Shown here: piece by piece, positions 1 to 13,208 of the stretch
How positions within the stretch are numbered: position 1 is the first letter of the stretch
Layout of the letters: every line of letters begins with the position of its first letter
Assembly (NCBI RefSeq): GCF_014851395.1
Contig: NW_024040152.1
Span: forward strand, 22,058,644 to 22,122,643
Reading direction: 5' to 3'
DNA length: 64,000 nt
Source of the DNA: Micropterus salmoides
Taxonomy: Eukaryota; Chordata; Actinopteri; Centrarchiformes; Centrarchidae
Program-made: the position numbers and the translations under genes
The notes under the pieces: model-generated
Database searches by the model: none
Told to the model about the DNA's origin: nothing
The model's input: the letters and a program-made list of their open reading frames with translations, nothing else

Positions 1-2627
1 GTTAAAAGCAACGTGAAGATTTAAAAACATTTTAAAAATTCCACAAACAAACATTTTGGTTTCACTATTTTTGTCCATGTCGGAGTCACACATATCACAC
101 ATATTTCTCTCAGCTCTCACTGGATGACGTTATATTTGATGATTCACATTCCTTTTGATTTCGGAAATGTTGGAGCAGGTTATGTGTGGCGAACGTGTCT
201 TTAATTTTGTGTCAAACTAAGAGAAACTGTGCTGCAGTCTCTGAAAAAGTTACTGTACAAAATATTTCTTCATAACTTTGCCATTGATTGAAAAAGTCCT
301 CTAAAATGCTCACAACATGTTTACTAAGTTGTATTTTGAACTCGGGGAGTGGTGTAATGAGACAGCTTTAATAGCTATAATGTATTATTTAGTCAATTCA
401 AGTTTCAACATTGTTTATTTCCAGACTCCAGACAGGCTCAATTTATTTATTTATTTTAGCACACATGTTTCAGATTATTTGTCACATGCTCAATTCTAGA
501 AATAATCTGAAACACATGTCTGAACCGAATGAAGGCACTGTATTTCAATAAATATTTCATCTCAATTTTAAACAAAGACAGAAATGAACCTGCCACACTG
601 ATAAACCAACACTGACAATGTTGAGTGTCAAAAGCTTATTTTCTTGTGAACCTTCATGTGAATCATTGTATAGGCCTTTTTACACATTTTGACTTGTCAG
701 AGTAGGAAAAACATATGAATAATAAAATAAATGATGACTGAATTCTATTTAGCTGCATCATGTTGGCTGACTGTCACACTGTCATGGCTTACTGGGAAAG
801 AGTAGCTATAGCACAAGTAGAATGAAAATATGACTACAGATTCTTTCAAGTGCAACATGGCAACAAAAACAAGAAAGCACATGAACTTCTGTACATATTC
901 ATTCAGTAAAACCTCAGATGTTCTTCACTGAAACTAGACTAAACTGACATAATCGAATTTCTAAAATGAAAAAAACTAATAAATAATATTTTTTAATCTA
1001 ATCTTTTTGTCAAAAGAGCTAAGGGCTAAAACTAAATCGAAAACAATTGCTTAAATGAGCACTGCTCCTCAGTAAGTTGCTCCTCCAAAAATTGTACTGT
1101 GAAATGGATTATGTGAAAATGAAAATTGTACAGTATATTTATAACTTTAGAGGTTCCGCTGTCACAAACATTTAGACCACAGGCACTTAATCTTGTCAAT
1201 ATTTTGTGTTTTTAATCAGATCAGATGTGTTCAAAAGCTGTGTGTGTTTGGATTGTCAATATTTGTTAGCAAACGTCCTGCGTTCTCTGTTAGTTGTGAA
1301 AGTAAAAATGCATTTCCATATTCAGAAGACACTGTGTTTTAATTTCATAGAGAAAGCAAAGTAAAATTCCATCTGGTTGTTTTAACTCAATTCCAAATAA
1401 GCTGTGAAATGCATATCACCTGTAAAAAAGGACATTTTGAGGAAGGTATAAAATAATTTCTCTGTCCAAATTCACACCAGCTGTTCGTATCTTTCTTCAG
1501 GTTCAGATTAATATGAAGACCTTGAATTATAGACAGCTATTTGGGGTATTTCCCTTAATTTGCCTCTCTGTTCTGATTACATATCAACAGTGTGGCTAAG
1601 TGCTCAAGAGAAAAACTGAACATTCTTTCTCAACAAACACTTAATTCCAACACTTCATTTTATGAAATCTAAGGAAAATTTGAGGTTATTCAAAGCATTC
1701 CTATTGCGGTAAATCAGTGTAATGTTTACCATCTATCCTGTCATCTCCATGAACCGCACACACAATAGAAATGACGCTGGGAAATACATAGTATTATGTA
1801 TAAATGTAATATGAGTGAGTTAAGAAATTCCTCTTCGCATTTGTCATCATTTTACTGTATGAGATGGATTTACCCTGAAACAATTTTCTTTTTTTTTTTG
1901 TTGCCCAGAAGTGATGTTAAAACCGAACAGATGAAGAAACAAGGAAATGAGCCTCCATCAGGATTCATTATATTGAGACATCCTTTCAAAGAACATGTCT
2001 GTGCTATAAACAGTTAAAAATCAGATTTTTTTTTGTTCCTGTGTTAATGCAGCCTTAGAGCAACGCAGCGACGCTCTGCCTCTAAAAACAGTTTAGCCAT
2101 CACTGTCTGCTCGGAAACTATTTATTTTCACATTCAAAGGCAATAGGAAACATAAATGAATGTTCTCCAGTGGAATCACACAGTGGCTCGGTGCTGGGAA
2201 GGCAGTGTGGGCCAGCCGTGTGATGAATTGGTGTGTGGGCCAGTCAGTGCCTCTGCTGGTAATGCTGAGCAATGGGTGGTAGAGTGGCGGAGAGCACTTG
2301 CAGCATGTGTCAGAGGTGAATTAACAGTGAGGCCTGCTGTTGTAATGGTTGGCAGAGGTTCTCACAGTTAGAATCACTTTTATTAGATGCAATGCATCAC
2401 ACTAGAATTAGAAGGGAATAACCACAGTAAGTACCTATAAATTATTTTCTGGAAGAAAAGCAGTACGTTTGGCCTGCATGAAAAATGTCCAACTCGTAAA
2501 TGATAATATATTGGAAACATCGTCTTTATAGGGATGACACCCTACTTTGTAAATGAGACAAAATCTTTGGTCAAGATACCATTGTATTCTATTTCGTTGA
2601 CATCTTGTCCTTGTTGTGGTATGTTTT
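1..2627. other. AT-rich intergenic sequence, no gene seen
   Basis: I see no exon with a recognisable domain and convincing splice sites on either strand. The few open frames are short, lack splice context and resemble nothing I know. The part from about 2040 to 2370 is richer in G and C than its surroundings but shows no repeat or coding signature. Confidence 0.5.
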
Positions 2628-2735
2628 TGGCCACACTAGCTGCATGGTTCTAGGGGATATCATGTCCGTCCGTCTAGACTGAAATATCTCAGCTATTGGA
2701 TACATTGCCATGCCATCCAAGTATAGACATTTTTA
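2628..2735. repeat. Old teleost interspersed repeat fragment
   Basis: The run from GCATGGTTCTAGG through CCGTCCGTC to GACTGAAATATCTCAGC and ATTGGAT matches, by memory, a short repeat scattered through many ray-finned fish genomes. Only about 100 bp remain and there is no coding capacity. I cannot assign the class. Confidence 0.5.
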
Positions 2736-3128
2736 TAATTTATGCAATAACTGACATTTCATGTAACACCATCATTAAGTCAACATTTCACTTCAAGTAA
2801 TTACTTTTGTTTGAAAAAATGGGGCATTCAGAATCTGAAGGGTAAATATATGAGCTAAATATATGAATATGAATTTTTGATGTCACATATTGTTAACAGA
2901 TGTTATTGGTGATTTCATTTTCAAATTTGTAGTACTCACCTCAAGGGTGTAACATTGGTCCTCCCTCAAAAGAAAAAGGATTTAAATACAATTATCTGCA
3001 TTTCTACATGTCTTTATCATATTCCCAGCTACTTAAAAAGCAACACATCATGATTAAAATGGCCATCATACGTAGTTTATTCATTCTGCCAGAAAAGAGC
3101 TGCTAGCATGGCTGTAGACTCTTATTCC

Positions 3129-3531
3129 GTGTCTCAATTCAGATACTTCCGTTTGTACAATTCAGTAATTAAGTAAATTTTTTCTTTATAAAGCGCACAA
3201 AGGGATTTACAAAAAACATTAACAACAACCTGATAGAACAAGTTAATGAATAAGGGCGTCAATAAAATTTTAATTAAAAATGAAGGTACTTCTACTTGCA
3301 TGTGGGTGCAATTGCAACCACACTGCAGCTTGCTCAGCCGCTATTTTCCACTGTGTTGCCAACATGGCAACCATCGAGGGTGATTGTCCAGCATTCCACA
3401 CACAACTTTTCATCACCATTTAAGTACTCATAGTGCACAGCATTTTGCCACACTTGCCGGTGTGAATGCAGTTATACACTCAAAATAGCACGTTAAAGTT
3501 TGGAAGTATCGAGTGCCAATTGAGATTCAGC
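3129..3531. mobile_element. MITE-like element with terminal inverted repeats
   Basis: The left end (3129-3158, containing GTCTCAATTCAGATACTTCC) is roughly the reverse complement of the right end (3498-3531, containing GGAAGTATCGAGTGCCAATTG), with a few mismatches and a small gap. The 400-bp interior has no open frame. I read it as a non-autonomous DNA transposon of fish type, superfamily undecided, no clear target duplication. Confidence 0.5.
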
Positions 3532-6058
3532 TTTAGTCTTGTTGCACTTTACTTCCCAGGAATCATTTTGACATATGTTGTGCTCCCCTCCTTCTCTTTT
3601 CATATTCTGTCTTTTCTAGTCTAGTCTCTTCCCATTTATTCTTTGATGTTTTTTCTCAAGAAAGACATACCTGACAGAAAATACTGTAGCAAGACAAGCA
3701 TTTTTAAATAGATCAACATAGCATGCTGTTATTCAAAGGAATACAATAGCTGGCTGTTGCTGATGCAACCTTAAAGTAAATTGCCTTAGCCTTAATAAGA
3801 GTCAGTTCAGAGTGGGCCCATAAAGCACAGTGTGGGCACTAAGTTAGCTGGCATAATGGCTCGTAACATACAATAACAGTGGTAGAGTTAGCTTGTATAA
3901 TAGGTGATTAAACAAGGGTTTGCTACTGTAAAAGCTGGCAGAGCTGTGTGGCCCAGATTATATAATGGCTGCCGTGTGTGTTATGCACTACTCCAAACCA
4001 ATAAAACTACACCACAGAGCATTAGTTTGTACCCCAACAGAAGACTAACTTAAGTATTGTTTTCTATGGCAGGATTTGTCAAACTCACAGTCAATTCAAA
4101 GGCTGCTGAAGATTTCAAAAGGCTTTTTCTTACCCAAGATGTTCTGTTCTGTGAGTTTGATTAAACAGAGGTTGGGCTTTGCAAGATTAGAGTCATGGTG
4201 GACAGATGCAACAGATGTAGACAACAGTGTTTGGCGTAGCTAACAGGGTGGTGACTTTAACACTAAAAGATCTAATTTCAGTACAAGTTTAGAAAATGGA
4301 TGTGGGAAAGCTAAATTTACAAGGGTGACGTGTGTGTATGTTTAGCAAAGGTTAAATAGAGGGCTGGATGGAAAATTGGGATTAGGTAATGTTGAAAGTG
4401 TCTGGAAAGGCTGTATCGCTGAACTTTATCAAAAGTGACATGAGTACAAATGATGAAATGTTTTGATTTCCCTTATTTTCTCTGGCAATCTGTGCTTAAC
4501 AAAGACACAGTAACGGTTTCTTTTCATGTGTTGGAGGGGATAATGCTTGGAGGGGATAATGCTTTTTCCTTTTTTATATACTGTTTTTTTTATATGCATA
4601 CATTTTAAAGGTATGTTACATAATGAGATTAGTTCAATTGAGCTTAATCTGGATGAGATCTGAGATCATCGAGTAGAGATCCACATTTTCTTGAAATATT
4701 ATAACTTCTTAAGATATACTAATGAAGATATGAGTTCAAGTTCAAGTAGAGCTGCCACATAGAACACCCACTAATTTAATTGGGTAGTAGAAATTTCTCC
4801 AAAATTCATGCTCTTAAAATGATATCTGGCTGTTGTGAAATCTTTGCTGAATGATTAAGTGTACGAAATGTTCCTGAGCAGTGCATGATCACCTGCTTTG
4901 ACACAGTAGCTACAATATTCTTGCGGACACACCTACAACAGATCTTGACAACTACCAGGTCTGCCCACAGTGTGAGTCACTGTACTCCTTTTCACAGTAT
5001 TGCAAAGTTTCTGGCACTTCAAATAGGTTTTTTTTTGTCAAAACGGGGCATGCTGTCACACATCATCCCTCTACAGCTCACCTCTGGCCAATGTAAGCTT
5101 GACTAAAAGAACTTTTGCCTGAATCATAGGATAGAAATGAGGCAGCAAAACTTAGGATTCTCATTTAAAAAACATCTAGTGAGAATAGAACTGAGTTTTG
5201 TCATTTAATGTTACGTGTGTGAGCCTTATGCACAATCAATTTCTGAAAACGGGGAGTCTAAACACTGTCCTGTAGATGTGAGTCTTGAGAATTTAAATGG
5301 ACTGTAGCTGTAATAAATGTGAATGCTGTGAGATGTGACTAAAAACCTCAATTCCTGAAGACTTGACACTTGAAAAAAAAAAAAAGCATTTACATCTAAA
5401 TCTTTGACCTGCTAAAATACCAAATCAATAAAAAGGTATATCAGATAGCCCTTGGCAAATTGTTCATATCATAGATGCTGAATTATTAGACATATTGAAG
5501 TGATGGTCCAATTTATGTAAGAAATACAGCTCTGGTCAGCAGTGACATAGTCAAGCAATATTAGAAACTTGTGATTAAGCTTCTAAATTCACATCAAAGC
5601 AAAAACAACCTCCTAAAAGGCGCTGAATTTATTTTATATACAGTACATACAGCATATCACATACGTAGATTTAGCACATGGTTTCAGTTAATTAGGTTTA
5701 TTGGGACAGTTAACCAAACAATCTATCATCATCAAGTAAAATCAGTATCAAAGAAAACATTTATGGAGCTTGTTTAACATGCATTCCCAGTCACAATTCA
5801 CAAGGTGATGCAAAATTATGCGCTTTATATCACTGTCCCTTGAGTGGATGACACCAAATCTAAAATAGCAAAATGTTAGATACAGGATTATACACAGGTT
5901 TAACTAACAGTATAAACTCTGCTTTGGCATTGTGTACATTCCTCTATTCATGATTACTGGACAGTATGATTTCCCCTTGGGTGCTCACACAATTACACAT
6001 GCCTGCCTAACCATTGAATCAGCACCTAATGACCTCCTCATTAATGCCACTTGAGCCC
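3532..6058. other. Intergenic sequence, no gene seen
   Basis: Nothing supportable as a gene. Small items only: a 16-bp tandem duplication near 4535-4565 (GGAGGGGATAATGCTT twice), an A run near 5373-5385, and AT-rich unique-looking sequence. Confidence 0.5.
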
Positions 6059-6228
6059 CTGAGCTGTAATCTACATTAAAATTACAAATAAGACTAGGTG
6101 AGGGTCACACAACTTTTGCAACAGTTGCAACAGTCTACTTTCACTTAGGTGGGAGAGCTCTCACTTCTCTGTAGCCTGTGAGGAAGCATCAGTCAGCATG
6201 TGAAGTCTCCAGTAAGCTTTACTAACAA
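6059..6228 (+). repeat. Left arm of long inverted repeat
   Basis: Pairs with 7171-7360 on the opposite strand. Shared words include AGGGTCACACAAC, CTTTCACTTAGGTGGGAGAG and CTCTCACTTCTCTGTAGCC. Confidence 0.75.
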
Positions 6229-6677
6229 GACCGTGACAACACACGAGTCACAAGTAAAATATTTAATGAAGTGAGAGTGGTAAATCTTCCTTCTGAAACC
6301 AAAATGAACATAGTAATACAGTTTAGAACAACTTACAGTGTTAGGGTGTGGTTCTTTTATGGTGTGAAAGCACAAGCTAACCAAGTGGCATGATTCACTG
6401 GCACAAACTCGTTGATGTGAAAGTGTCCTATTCTATTCAGTCTATGAACCAAACCGGGAAGGATGTCCTTGGTGTATGACTGGACTGAGATGCTACATAT
6501 TTAATGTGTGAATCATTGGTTTCTCTGTGGCTGAGCATTTTCACTCTGTGATGTTAACCAATCCCTGTTCCTGTTGTCTTTCCCAGATATTATTCTAAGG
6601 AAATCAAGTTGGTATACAACTTCATTCAGCTTTTAGTTTTCTTCTCTTTTCGTCATTTAGGTGTACCAGAAAATAGT

Positions 6678-6965
6678 TTGACATTTTGAGAAATTTGGCT
6701 TCATTTTCAAAGTTACACAAGAGGATTGATACTCGTGTCATGTTTGTGTGTTAAGTATGGAGCTGGAGACTGAGGGAGAAGGTTATCCTAGCTTAGTGTA
6801 AAGGCTGGAAGCCAGGGAGAAACAGCTGGCCTGGCTCTGTCGAAAAGGTTCAGAAACCCGCTTAACACCTGTAAGGCTCAATAATTGACACAATTTCATC
6901 TATTTAATCCACACACAAACAGAAATGTAAAACAACTTGTAGTTTTAGGAGGAGTTAAAAGATGT
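6678..6965 (+). repeat. Widespread teleost repeat nested in the inverted-repeat element
   Basis: The order TTGACATTTTGAGAAAT, GGAGCTGGAGACTGAGG, TTAGTGTAAAGGCTGGAAGC, AAACAGCTGGCCTGGCTCTG, then ACAAACAGAAATGTAAAAC matches by memory a very common fish repeat that contains no protein. It lies entirely between the two arms of the 6059-7360 element, so it either arrived later or was carried as cargo. Class undecided. Confidence 0.6.
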
Positions 6966-7170
6966 GCATCTTTCAGTTGTCCAGAGAAAGCTGAATTTAA
7001 CACTCTAAATTGCCCATAGTTGTTAAAGTATTTCTTGATTTATGTAGTGACAGACTGGGAACATGTCCAGGGTGTTTTCTGGGAAGTGGTGGCAAGAGTC
7101 AAAATGGAATCCATTACCAGTGACAGTGAAAGCTCGGATGTTTGGGTTAATCATGGACATTCACCTAGTA

Positions 7171-7360
7171 TTGTTAATAAAGCTTACTGGAGAGTTCACA
7201 TGCTGACTAATGCTTCCTCACGGGCTACAGAGAAGTGAGAGCTCTCCCACCTAAGTGAAAGTAGGCTGTTGCAACTCACTCTTTGGCTCTGCACTAGCTG
7301 CAAATGTTGTGTGACCCTCAACTAGTCTTATTTGAAATTTTAATGTAGATTACAGCTCAG
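7171..7360 (-). repeat. Right arm of long inverted repeat
   Basis: Reverse complement of 6059-6228 with an extra block of about 20 bases and several point differences, indicating an old rather than recent insertion. Confidence 0.75.
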
Positions 7361-7689
7361 ATGCTTCAAACAGATGAAGGTAGTCTATGTAAATGTGGAA
7401 AGTCTGCAGTCTCAAAACACTAGTATGAAACTGGTTATGACCCAGACCTTGGGAAAAAAATCACATCAACATACGACTTTTGTCCAGTCTCCACAACGTG
7501 GATGTGAGTGCTGTGTATTAATCAGCCAATCGGGTTTCACTTACTATCTTGGTATCATAAATCAACATACTTGAAATCCATGATTTCTCCCTGGCTGACA
7601 TTCATGACCTTCTGGTCAGAGGCTTGTAGATTAGCTTTTCTGTTTATTGTTGGAGCAGCTAATATCAGTCCTGGCCATTCCCAGGTGAA

Positions 7690-7862
7690 AATAAGCCCCC
7701 ATCCACACTACTGCGTTTTCAAATTAAAACCTTTTGCTACGTTTGCACCTCCCGTCCAGACTAAAACTACTACTAGGCTACTGCATGTCGCTGAATACTT
7801 TGCAATGGCTCCTAGTCTGTTTTCCGCCACCACAGTAACGTGTTACATTCAGTGACAGTCCC
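7690..7862. repeat. Possible fish non-autonomous DNA repeat fragment
   Basis: The phrase CATCCACACTACTGCGTTTTC and the GC-rich content following it recall a family of fish repeats whose ends read 'atccacactac'. No paired end is clear. Confidence 0.3.
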
Positions 7863-7997
7863 AGCTCGTTATTGGTGCATGCAAAAAAAGTAAGATGTAA
7901 GTAAGATGCCACCACAGAACTCTCAGCTTGTTTACTTCCACCTACATTTGACATTGTGGAACCCTCTTGTTCTGAGACATCGTTGCAACTCAAGCCT

Positions 7998-8150
7998 AGT
8001 TCACACTACACGATTGTTAGCCCGATTTGCCGACATGCCAAATATCTGGAAGAGTCGGCCAACTTGACATCCACATCCAGCCAATGAGAGCAGGCAGTAG
8101 TGTGAACAGCACGGCCATCGGCCGACGCTGAAATTCGTGTAGTCTGCATG
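7998..8150. mobile_element. Short MITE-like element, hAT-like appearance
   Basis: The left end GTTCACACTACACGATTGT and the right end ATTCGTGTAGTCTGCATG are imperfect inverted repeats. The interior has CpG-rich blocks (GCCGATTTGCCGACATG, GGCCATCGGCCGACG) typical of fish elements of this kind. About 150 bp, non-coding. Confidence 0.5.
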
Positions 8151-8960
8151 CGCCTTCAGTGAGTCCTTTGTCTAAAATAACAATTGTTCCCATTTTTTGA
8201 TAAGCTTCAGGCAGGCAGAAATCCAGTGAAGGGGCATTCCCTGCTTTTTTGCAACCTGCCACACTACAAAGAGCTTTGCTCAGCCAAGCCTCGACCATCA
8301 GCCAGCTGCATTGGGCTTCAGAAGGCAACATCAGAGAGCAGAGTGTGGTTGCTAGTGGCTAACCAGTAACCATATTATGAGCTGAGCTCCTAAGTCTCTC
8401 TCTAAACCTTCTAGAGGTTCAAAGCAGCGGTGAGGTTTGGGGAGAAGGCCACTCTGTCATGCAGCCATTCAGATGGCTGAGTATTGTGGTCCAGCGTGAG
8501 TGGATTGGCCAAATCAGGTCCATAGTTTATCAATGAACATCTGGAAACCGGGTCTGCATGTGGATGTAGGTTCAAATGTTCAATGATGGTCTTACACCAT
8601 CTATCAATCCTTGTGTTCTGTGGCAGGATAGAGTGAAAATGAAACAATGAAAAAACTGCCTTTGATCTCAATTTCTGAGATTCCTACGAGTCCACAAGTT
8701 GGAATGAGGTTGTAAAAAGAAGTGTAAGAAATGAGCAATTGTGTGTGAGGTTGTCAGGAATATCACTTCACACCTATGATCCAAACAACCTTTTTAACAG
8801 ATGTTTTGCTAGACAGCTCTAGAGAAAACATAGAATAACGATAAAGGCGTTTAGTGTGTGTGGTGAAAGTTGGACCAAGAGCAGTATTGCCCTTAAACAA
8901 AAAGAACAACCCTTCTTTTACTGTGGGGACATTACCAGTAAATACTGAGCGATATTGGTA

Positions 8961-8965
<5 letters not shown>

Positions 8966-8991
<26 letters not shown>

Positions 8992-8992
8992 C
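8966..8992. repeat. (TG)n microsatellite
   Basis: Uninterrupted TG dinucleotides, about 13 units. Confidence 0.9.
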
Positions 8993-10156
8993 GTTCAAGG
9001 TCAAGCCTGTCTTTCCTGTTCTTAAAGATCAGAAAATCCTTGAAATTTAAAGAAAAATTTAAAAGCCCTTCAAGGTTGGCCAGAACTCCTCCCTGAGTCT
9101 TTCATGTCATTTTCCTTCTGACCACTGCTGCCCTTTCGTCATTTTCAACTCTCTCTCCCAGGCCCAGACAGTAATAATCATATAATCATCTTGTTAGAGT
9201 TCTTATTGTTAATACAGTTTCTGGTAAATGGAGGACACACATCCTGGAACATGCGATGCCACTGGCTGTACATGCATGTCTGTACATACTGTAAGTTCCT
9301 ATGTTTATGTCATGCGAGCGCCATGTGTGTTTTTTGGGGGTTTTCTGCAAATGTCATGAACTCTGTGTGTTTCTGTGCATGTATGTAGGCGTCTGTGACT
9401 GTGTCTATCTGCACAGTGAGTTCGTGCATCTGCTCTGCAGTAGTTCAATGTCCCTCCTAAAAATGTGGTTTAGATGTCCCTGATTCCTGCCACTGGGTAA
9501 TTTCTTTCCAAGTTTCTGTTTTAGTAATTAACTTTATTCCTCAGAGGCAGTGTAATATGGTTAAAATAGCTAGAAGACAGAAATATTTTCTTAATTTACC
9601 CCGGCCTCTGTGTGGATTCTCGGAAGTTAAGATGGTTGATGTGGCTTGGTGATCCGTCATGGTTGTTATTTGTCATGGTCATGTTCATTTTAAATTGCCA
9701 TACAAGTAAGTAGACCTGACTAGCTGTGTAACAAATTGGGCACATTAAGCATGCGCCACATTATTGCTACCACATTCCTACCACTAAATATTTTGAACTG
9801 TTTCCCCGAGAAGGTAGAGATGGTAAGCCTAAATTTACTTGTGTATGCTGATGATGTACGCTAGGTAGACTCCTGTTAATTTCAAGCTGCTGCATGGGAT
9901 CTACCTGTTTAAGAGACAGATCCAGATTTTAAGTGGATGAGAGGAAGAAAGCAGAAAGCGAGCGGGAAATCACATTCCAGCAGCCTCCGTGTGTGACACA
10001 CCCCTCTCACCCTGCACCCTGCCTGAGCAGCTGGCCAGCTCGCTTGCGAAAGAGGCACTGCCGAAACCCCCTTGTTTTTCTGGCTTTCCCCTTCTTTTTA
10101 GTGGGGCATATTAAAACTGTCTATGGCCTTTCTGTGGTCACACAATGTTCCAATTT

Positions 10157-10193
10157 CCTCCTCTCCTCTCCTCTCCTCTCCTCTCCTCTCCTC
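10157..10193. repeat. (CTCCT)n pentanucleotide tract
   Basis: Seven tandem copies of a CTCCT-type unit. Confidence 0.9.
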
Positions 10194-11370
10194 ACTGTCT
10201 TTATTCTACCATCACATCAAGGAGCCCGGCAAATTAGACGTCTGTAGTCAAAGCTCTAATCAGACTACTGGTCCCGTTGCATTGGGTCAGTTGGAAGAGC
10301 AGCATAGTTGTTTTTCTCAAGACAGTTATGGGAAATTTGGATTATAAGTTACTGAGACTGGCCTTGATGTAAGGACAGAGCTATAAAATCATATAAAGAT
10401 GTGTGTACTGGTCATTGTGATAGTGGCTTTTGTCTCAGTCAAGTGCTGAAAACCGCTTTGAAAATGTCATGAAATAAAGAACATTTTGGGGGGAAAAAAC
10501 TGATATTTGAGAGCTTGATTTTCCATGATCATGATAATGATATGATGATGATGATACTGTATGATGAGGATAATGACCTTTTTCCTTCTTATTTCTGTGG
10601 TTTTTCTGTGAAACAAAATGGTTGGAAGAACAATAAAAGAGCCAATTACATTAGGCAAAATACAATTTATTCCTTTCACATTTATTAGCATTTATGTTTT
10701 ATTTATAATCATTATGTTATGTTTAAGGCTGGATGTTCTTGCTGCAACTACTGTCTTCCTTCCAACTTCCCAACACTAGTGTAGCAGCATTTTTAAGGGC
10801 CAACAATAAACTCTTAGTAAGTTGTCTACTAATACAAATCAACATTTCCTAAAGCGTAGTCAAGAAAACACTGGATTTCAGTGTTAATTTAGAATTAAAA
10901 ATAAAAGCAATAGCTTTTTTAGTCCTTTACTGATGGATGACTTACACCTTCATACTCTAGTTTATGAATTAGGCCTTTTTATATAGCACTAAACTTTCCC
11001 CTACATAGTTTTTGCAAAGTGCAAAAGCCTACCACACCCAAGAATAAATCAAATTCAACCAAAAATACAAAAACATACAACATGACAATTACCCAAAGCA
11101 ATCCCATGCCTCAGTGATTTAGATGGTGTGAAAACAGACCCATAATATTATATGAAGCTTTGCATGTTAGACAAGAAAAACAGATTTATTGAAGTTGCAA
11201 ATTTCTTTAAGCATTTGAAATGTGACAGATTCAGCAGGCCAACTGTTTATATTTTTCTCACAGTGTTTCAGCATATACTGTGTGTGTGCGTCTCTCTGTG
11301 TCTCTGTGTGTTTGGCTGTGACAGGGGAGTTTCCAGACTGCACAGACCCTGATGAATGGGTCACTGTGTG

Positions 11371-11375
<5 letters not shown>

Positions 11376-11404
<29 letters not shown>
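11376..11404. repeat. (TG)n microsatellite
   Basis: About 14 TG units, with degenerate TG/TC sequence upstream to about 11280. Confidence 0.9.
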
Positions 11405-11407
<3 letters not shown>

Positions 11408-13208
11408 GTCAGCGCATGTAGTCAGCTGTAACATTTGCACACTTGGTTTCTCATCAATGCAAAATATTCTCCCCCTCAACATACTGATCCTTTCTCTCAT
11501 CATCACCGTCCAACAAACACACATACAACATGCTCTCTGTCTGTCACACCATTATCACACACTAATTTCATGTGTACTGTGTGTGCGTGTGTGTGTGTGT
11601 GTTTGTTATTTCACCTGCCAGACATCTCCACTCATGTCATGCCTTGGATCATTTCTGACCCCAGAACATCATCGACCACTGGACCATTTGGTGACTCACA
11701 TCCACCTACAAGTGGCAATCTGCTCAGACACCAGACACGCGACCATGACTAAACATCAACAGGCTTCCAAGCTACTGTGGCTACCCAGATTAACAAGCTA
11801 AGACTAGCAGAAAACTTTAAACCCCAGTCAAATATGATGTATTGGGGCTAAATATCACCAAAGTGAATTCAGCCCCGAGGCGATTATCCATGAATCAGTG
11901 CGAGGGTGGGTTTTTATCCTGCCACTAATGACCCAAACCAGGTTCATTTGTTACACTCCAGGGCTTTTTTTTGTTCCAGTAGTAAGTCCAGAGTTCATTA
12001 ATCGACCTCAGTCCAACACATGAAAGTGGCTACTGAACCATATCCTTTATTTTTGCAGCTGTTTTGTTGCATTACTTTATTACCTGAACACTGGAAACAG
12101 TCAGAAGAATTTTTTTGTTGCTGTATTCCTCTAGATGCTCATTCACACAGACAACAGAGACAATTTAGTGAAACAGAGCTGAAGTGAGCTAAATTACATA
12201 TATGGGGCAGGGCTATACTTGGTTATGATGTGCCGTAGCACACCATGGAAGTTGACAGGTTAAACTCTGACAAAAATATAGAAATATTCACAAAAGCTGC
12301 TGAATTCGAGTTTGAGCTTTTCTTAGATGGATTCTTTCTATCGTTGTTTTCCTGGGTTCATCTTTTGTGAGGACCTGTTTTTTGTCTTCCTTTTCACTGG
12401 AGCAAGGTTCTGTTTGTCCCCGAGCATCCCGTATGCATCTTGACTGACCTCTCTGGTCTGCTTTGATGACGTAATGTTTTCTTCCTAACGGTCCTTTTCT
12501 CCCAGAAAACCTCACTGTAGTGTTGCCAGCGCTCTGTCTGCTCCTCTCATCAGAACCAGTGAGACCAGAACACAGTCTCTCTCTGTCCTCCTGCTTTTAC
12601 TTTGGTGCTCTGTTTATTTCTCTAACAGGACAGTGACAGATTTAGCCCATCAGACAAGAAGAGAAGGAGAGACTGACTGGCAGGAGAAACGAAAATAACT
12701 TCACATGTGCTACAGGAAGAAAGTGGAGAAATGGTAAAACGATGCAGAAAGAAAGAACGAATGGAAGAAAGTTATTCTAGCTCCTTTGGCTCTAATTTGT
12801 CCACTTCTAGAGAAGCTAAATGGTCTTTTGTGAATGCAAATTGGCTGAACAACTGCTATGAGTGTGTGTATTGTAAGAGCTATGGTGATGGTCATTGGAT
12901 CCCAGTCAGTCTAAACAAATGAAGATGAGAAATCTACTGGGCAATGGATGACAAAAAAAAGACAGCATATAAGATGAAGATATGTGAAATGTCAGAAGGC
13001 CAAAACACATATTGTCTCAATCAGCCTCTTACTATGAGTGAGGATATCCAACATGAACACAAAACCTTCCACTAGAGCAACAACTGTTTCGACTATTTCA
13101 CATAAAATACCGCTGTATTTGTGTTTTTGTCGGTGCTCATCTAACTGGTTTGAAGTGAACAGGTTTTAGGCAAAAAAGATTACGTTACATACTTCCAATC
13201 ACCTATCA

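Larger units (their letters stand above)
6059..7360. mobile_element. 1.3-kb non-autonomous element with long terminal inverted repeats
   Basis: The first about 170 bases (6059-6228) and last about 190 bases (7171-7360) are reverse complements with a few substitutions and one short block unique to the right copy (near 7277-7300). Both arms begin CTGAGCTGTAATCTACAT and run inward to CCAGTAAGCTTTA. No transposase frame lies between. The interior carries a second fish repeat at 6678-6965. Such long arms fit a foldback-type or MITE-like DNA transposon. I could not define a target-site duplication, so the exact ends are uncertain by a few bases. Confidence 0.72.
8151..13208. other. Intergenic sequence with simple repeats, no gene seen
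   Basis: No exon could be supported on either strand. Recurrent items are simple repeats: TG near 8966-8992, a CTCCT pentamer tract at 10157-10193, TG near 11376-11404 and 11580-11602. Frames reading through the TG tracts give repetitive Cys-Val peptides and are not genes. The stretch 11830-11970 is unique-looking and is listed among the findings. Confidence 0.5.

Noticed and set aside
2156..2371. GC-richer open frame of 71 codons
   Set aside because: No domain, no splice context and no recognisable protein similarity.
6193..6384. 63-codon - strand frame
   Set aside because: It overlaps the inner part of the left arm of the inverted-repeat element and has no protein similarity.
9933..10347. 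Overlapping open frames near a CpG-containing patch
   Set aside because: They run through a CTCCT simple repeat and match no family. The patch is too small and isolated to call a promoter.
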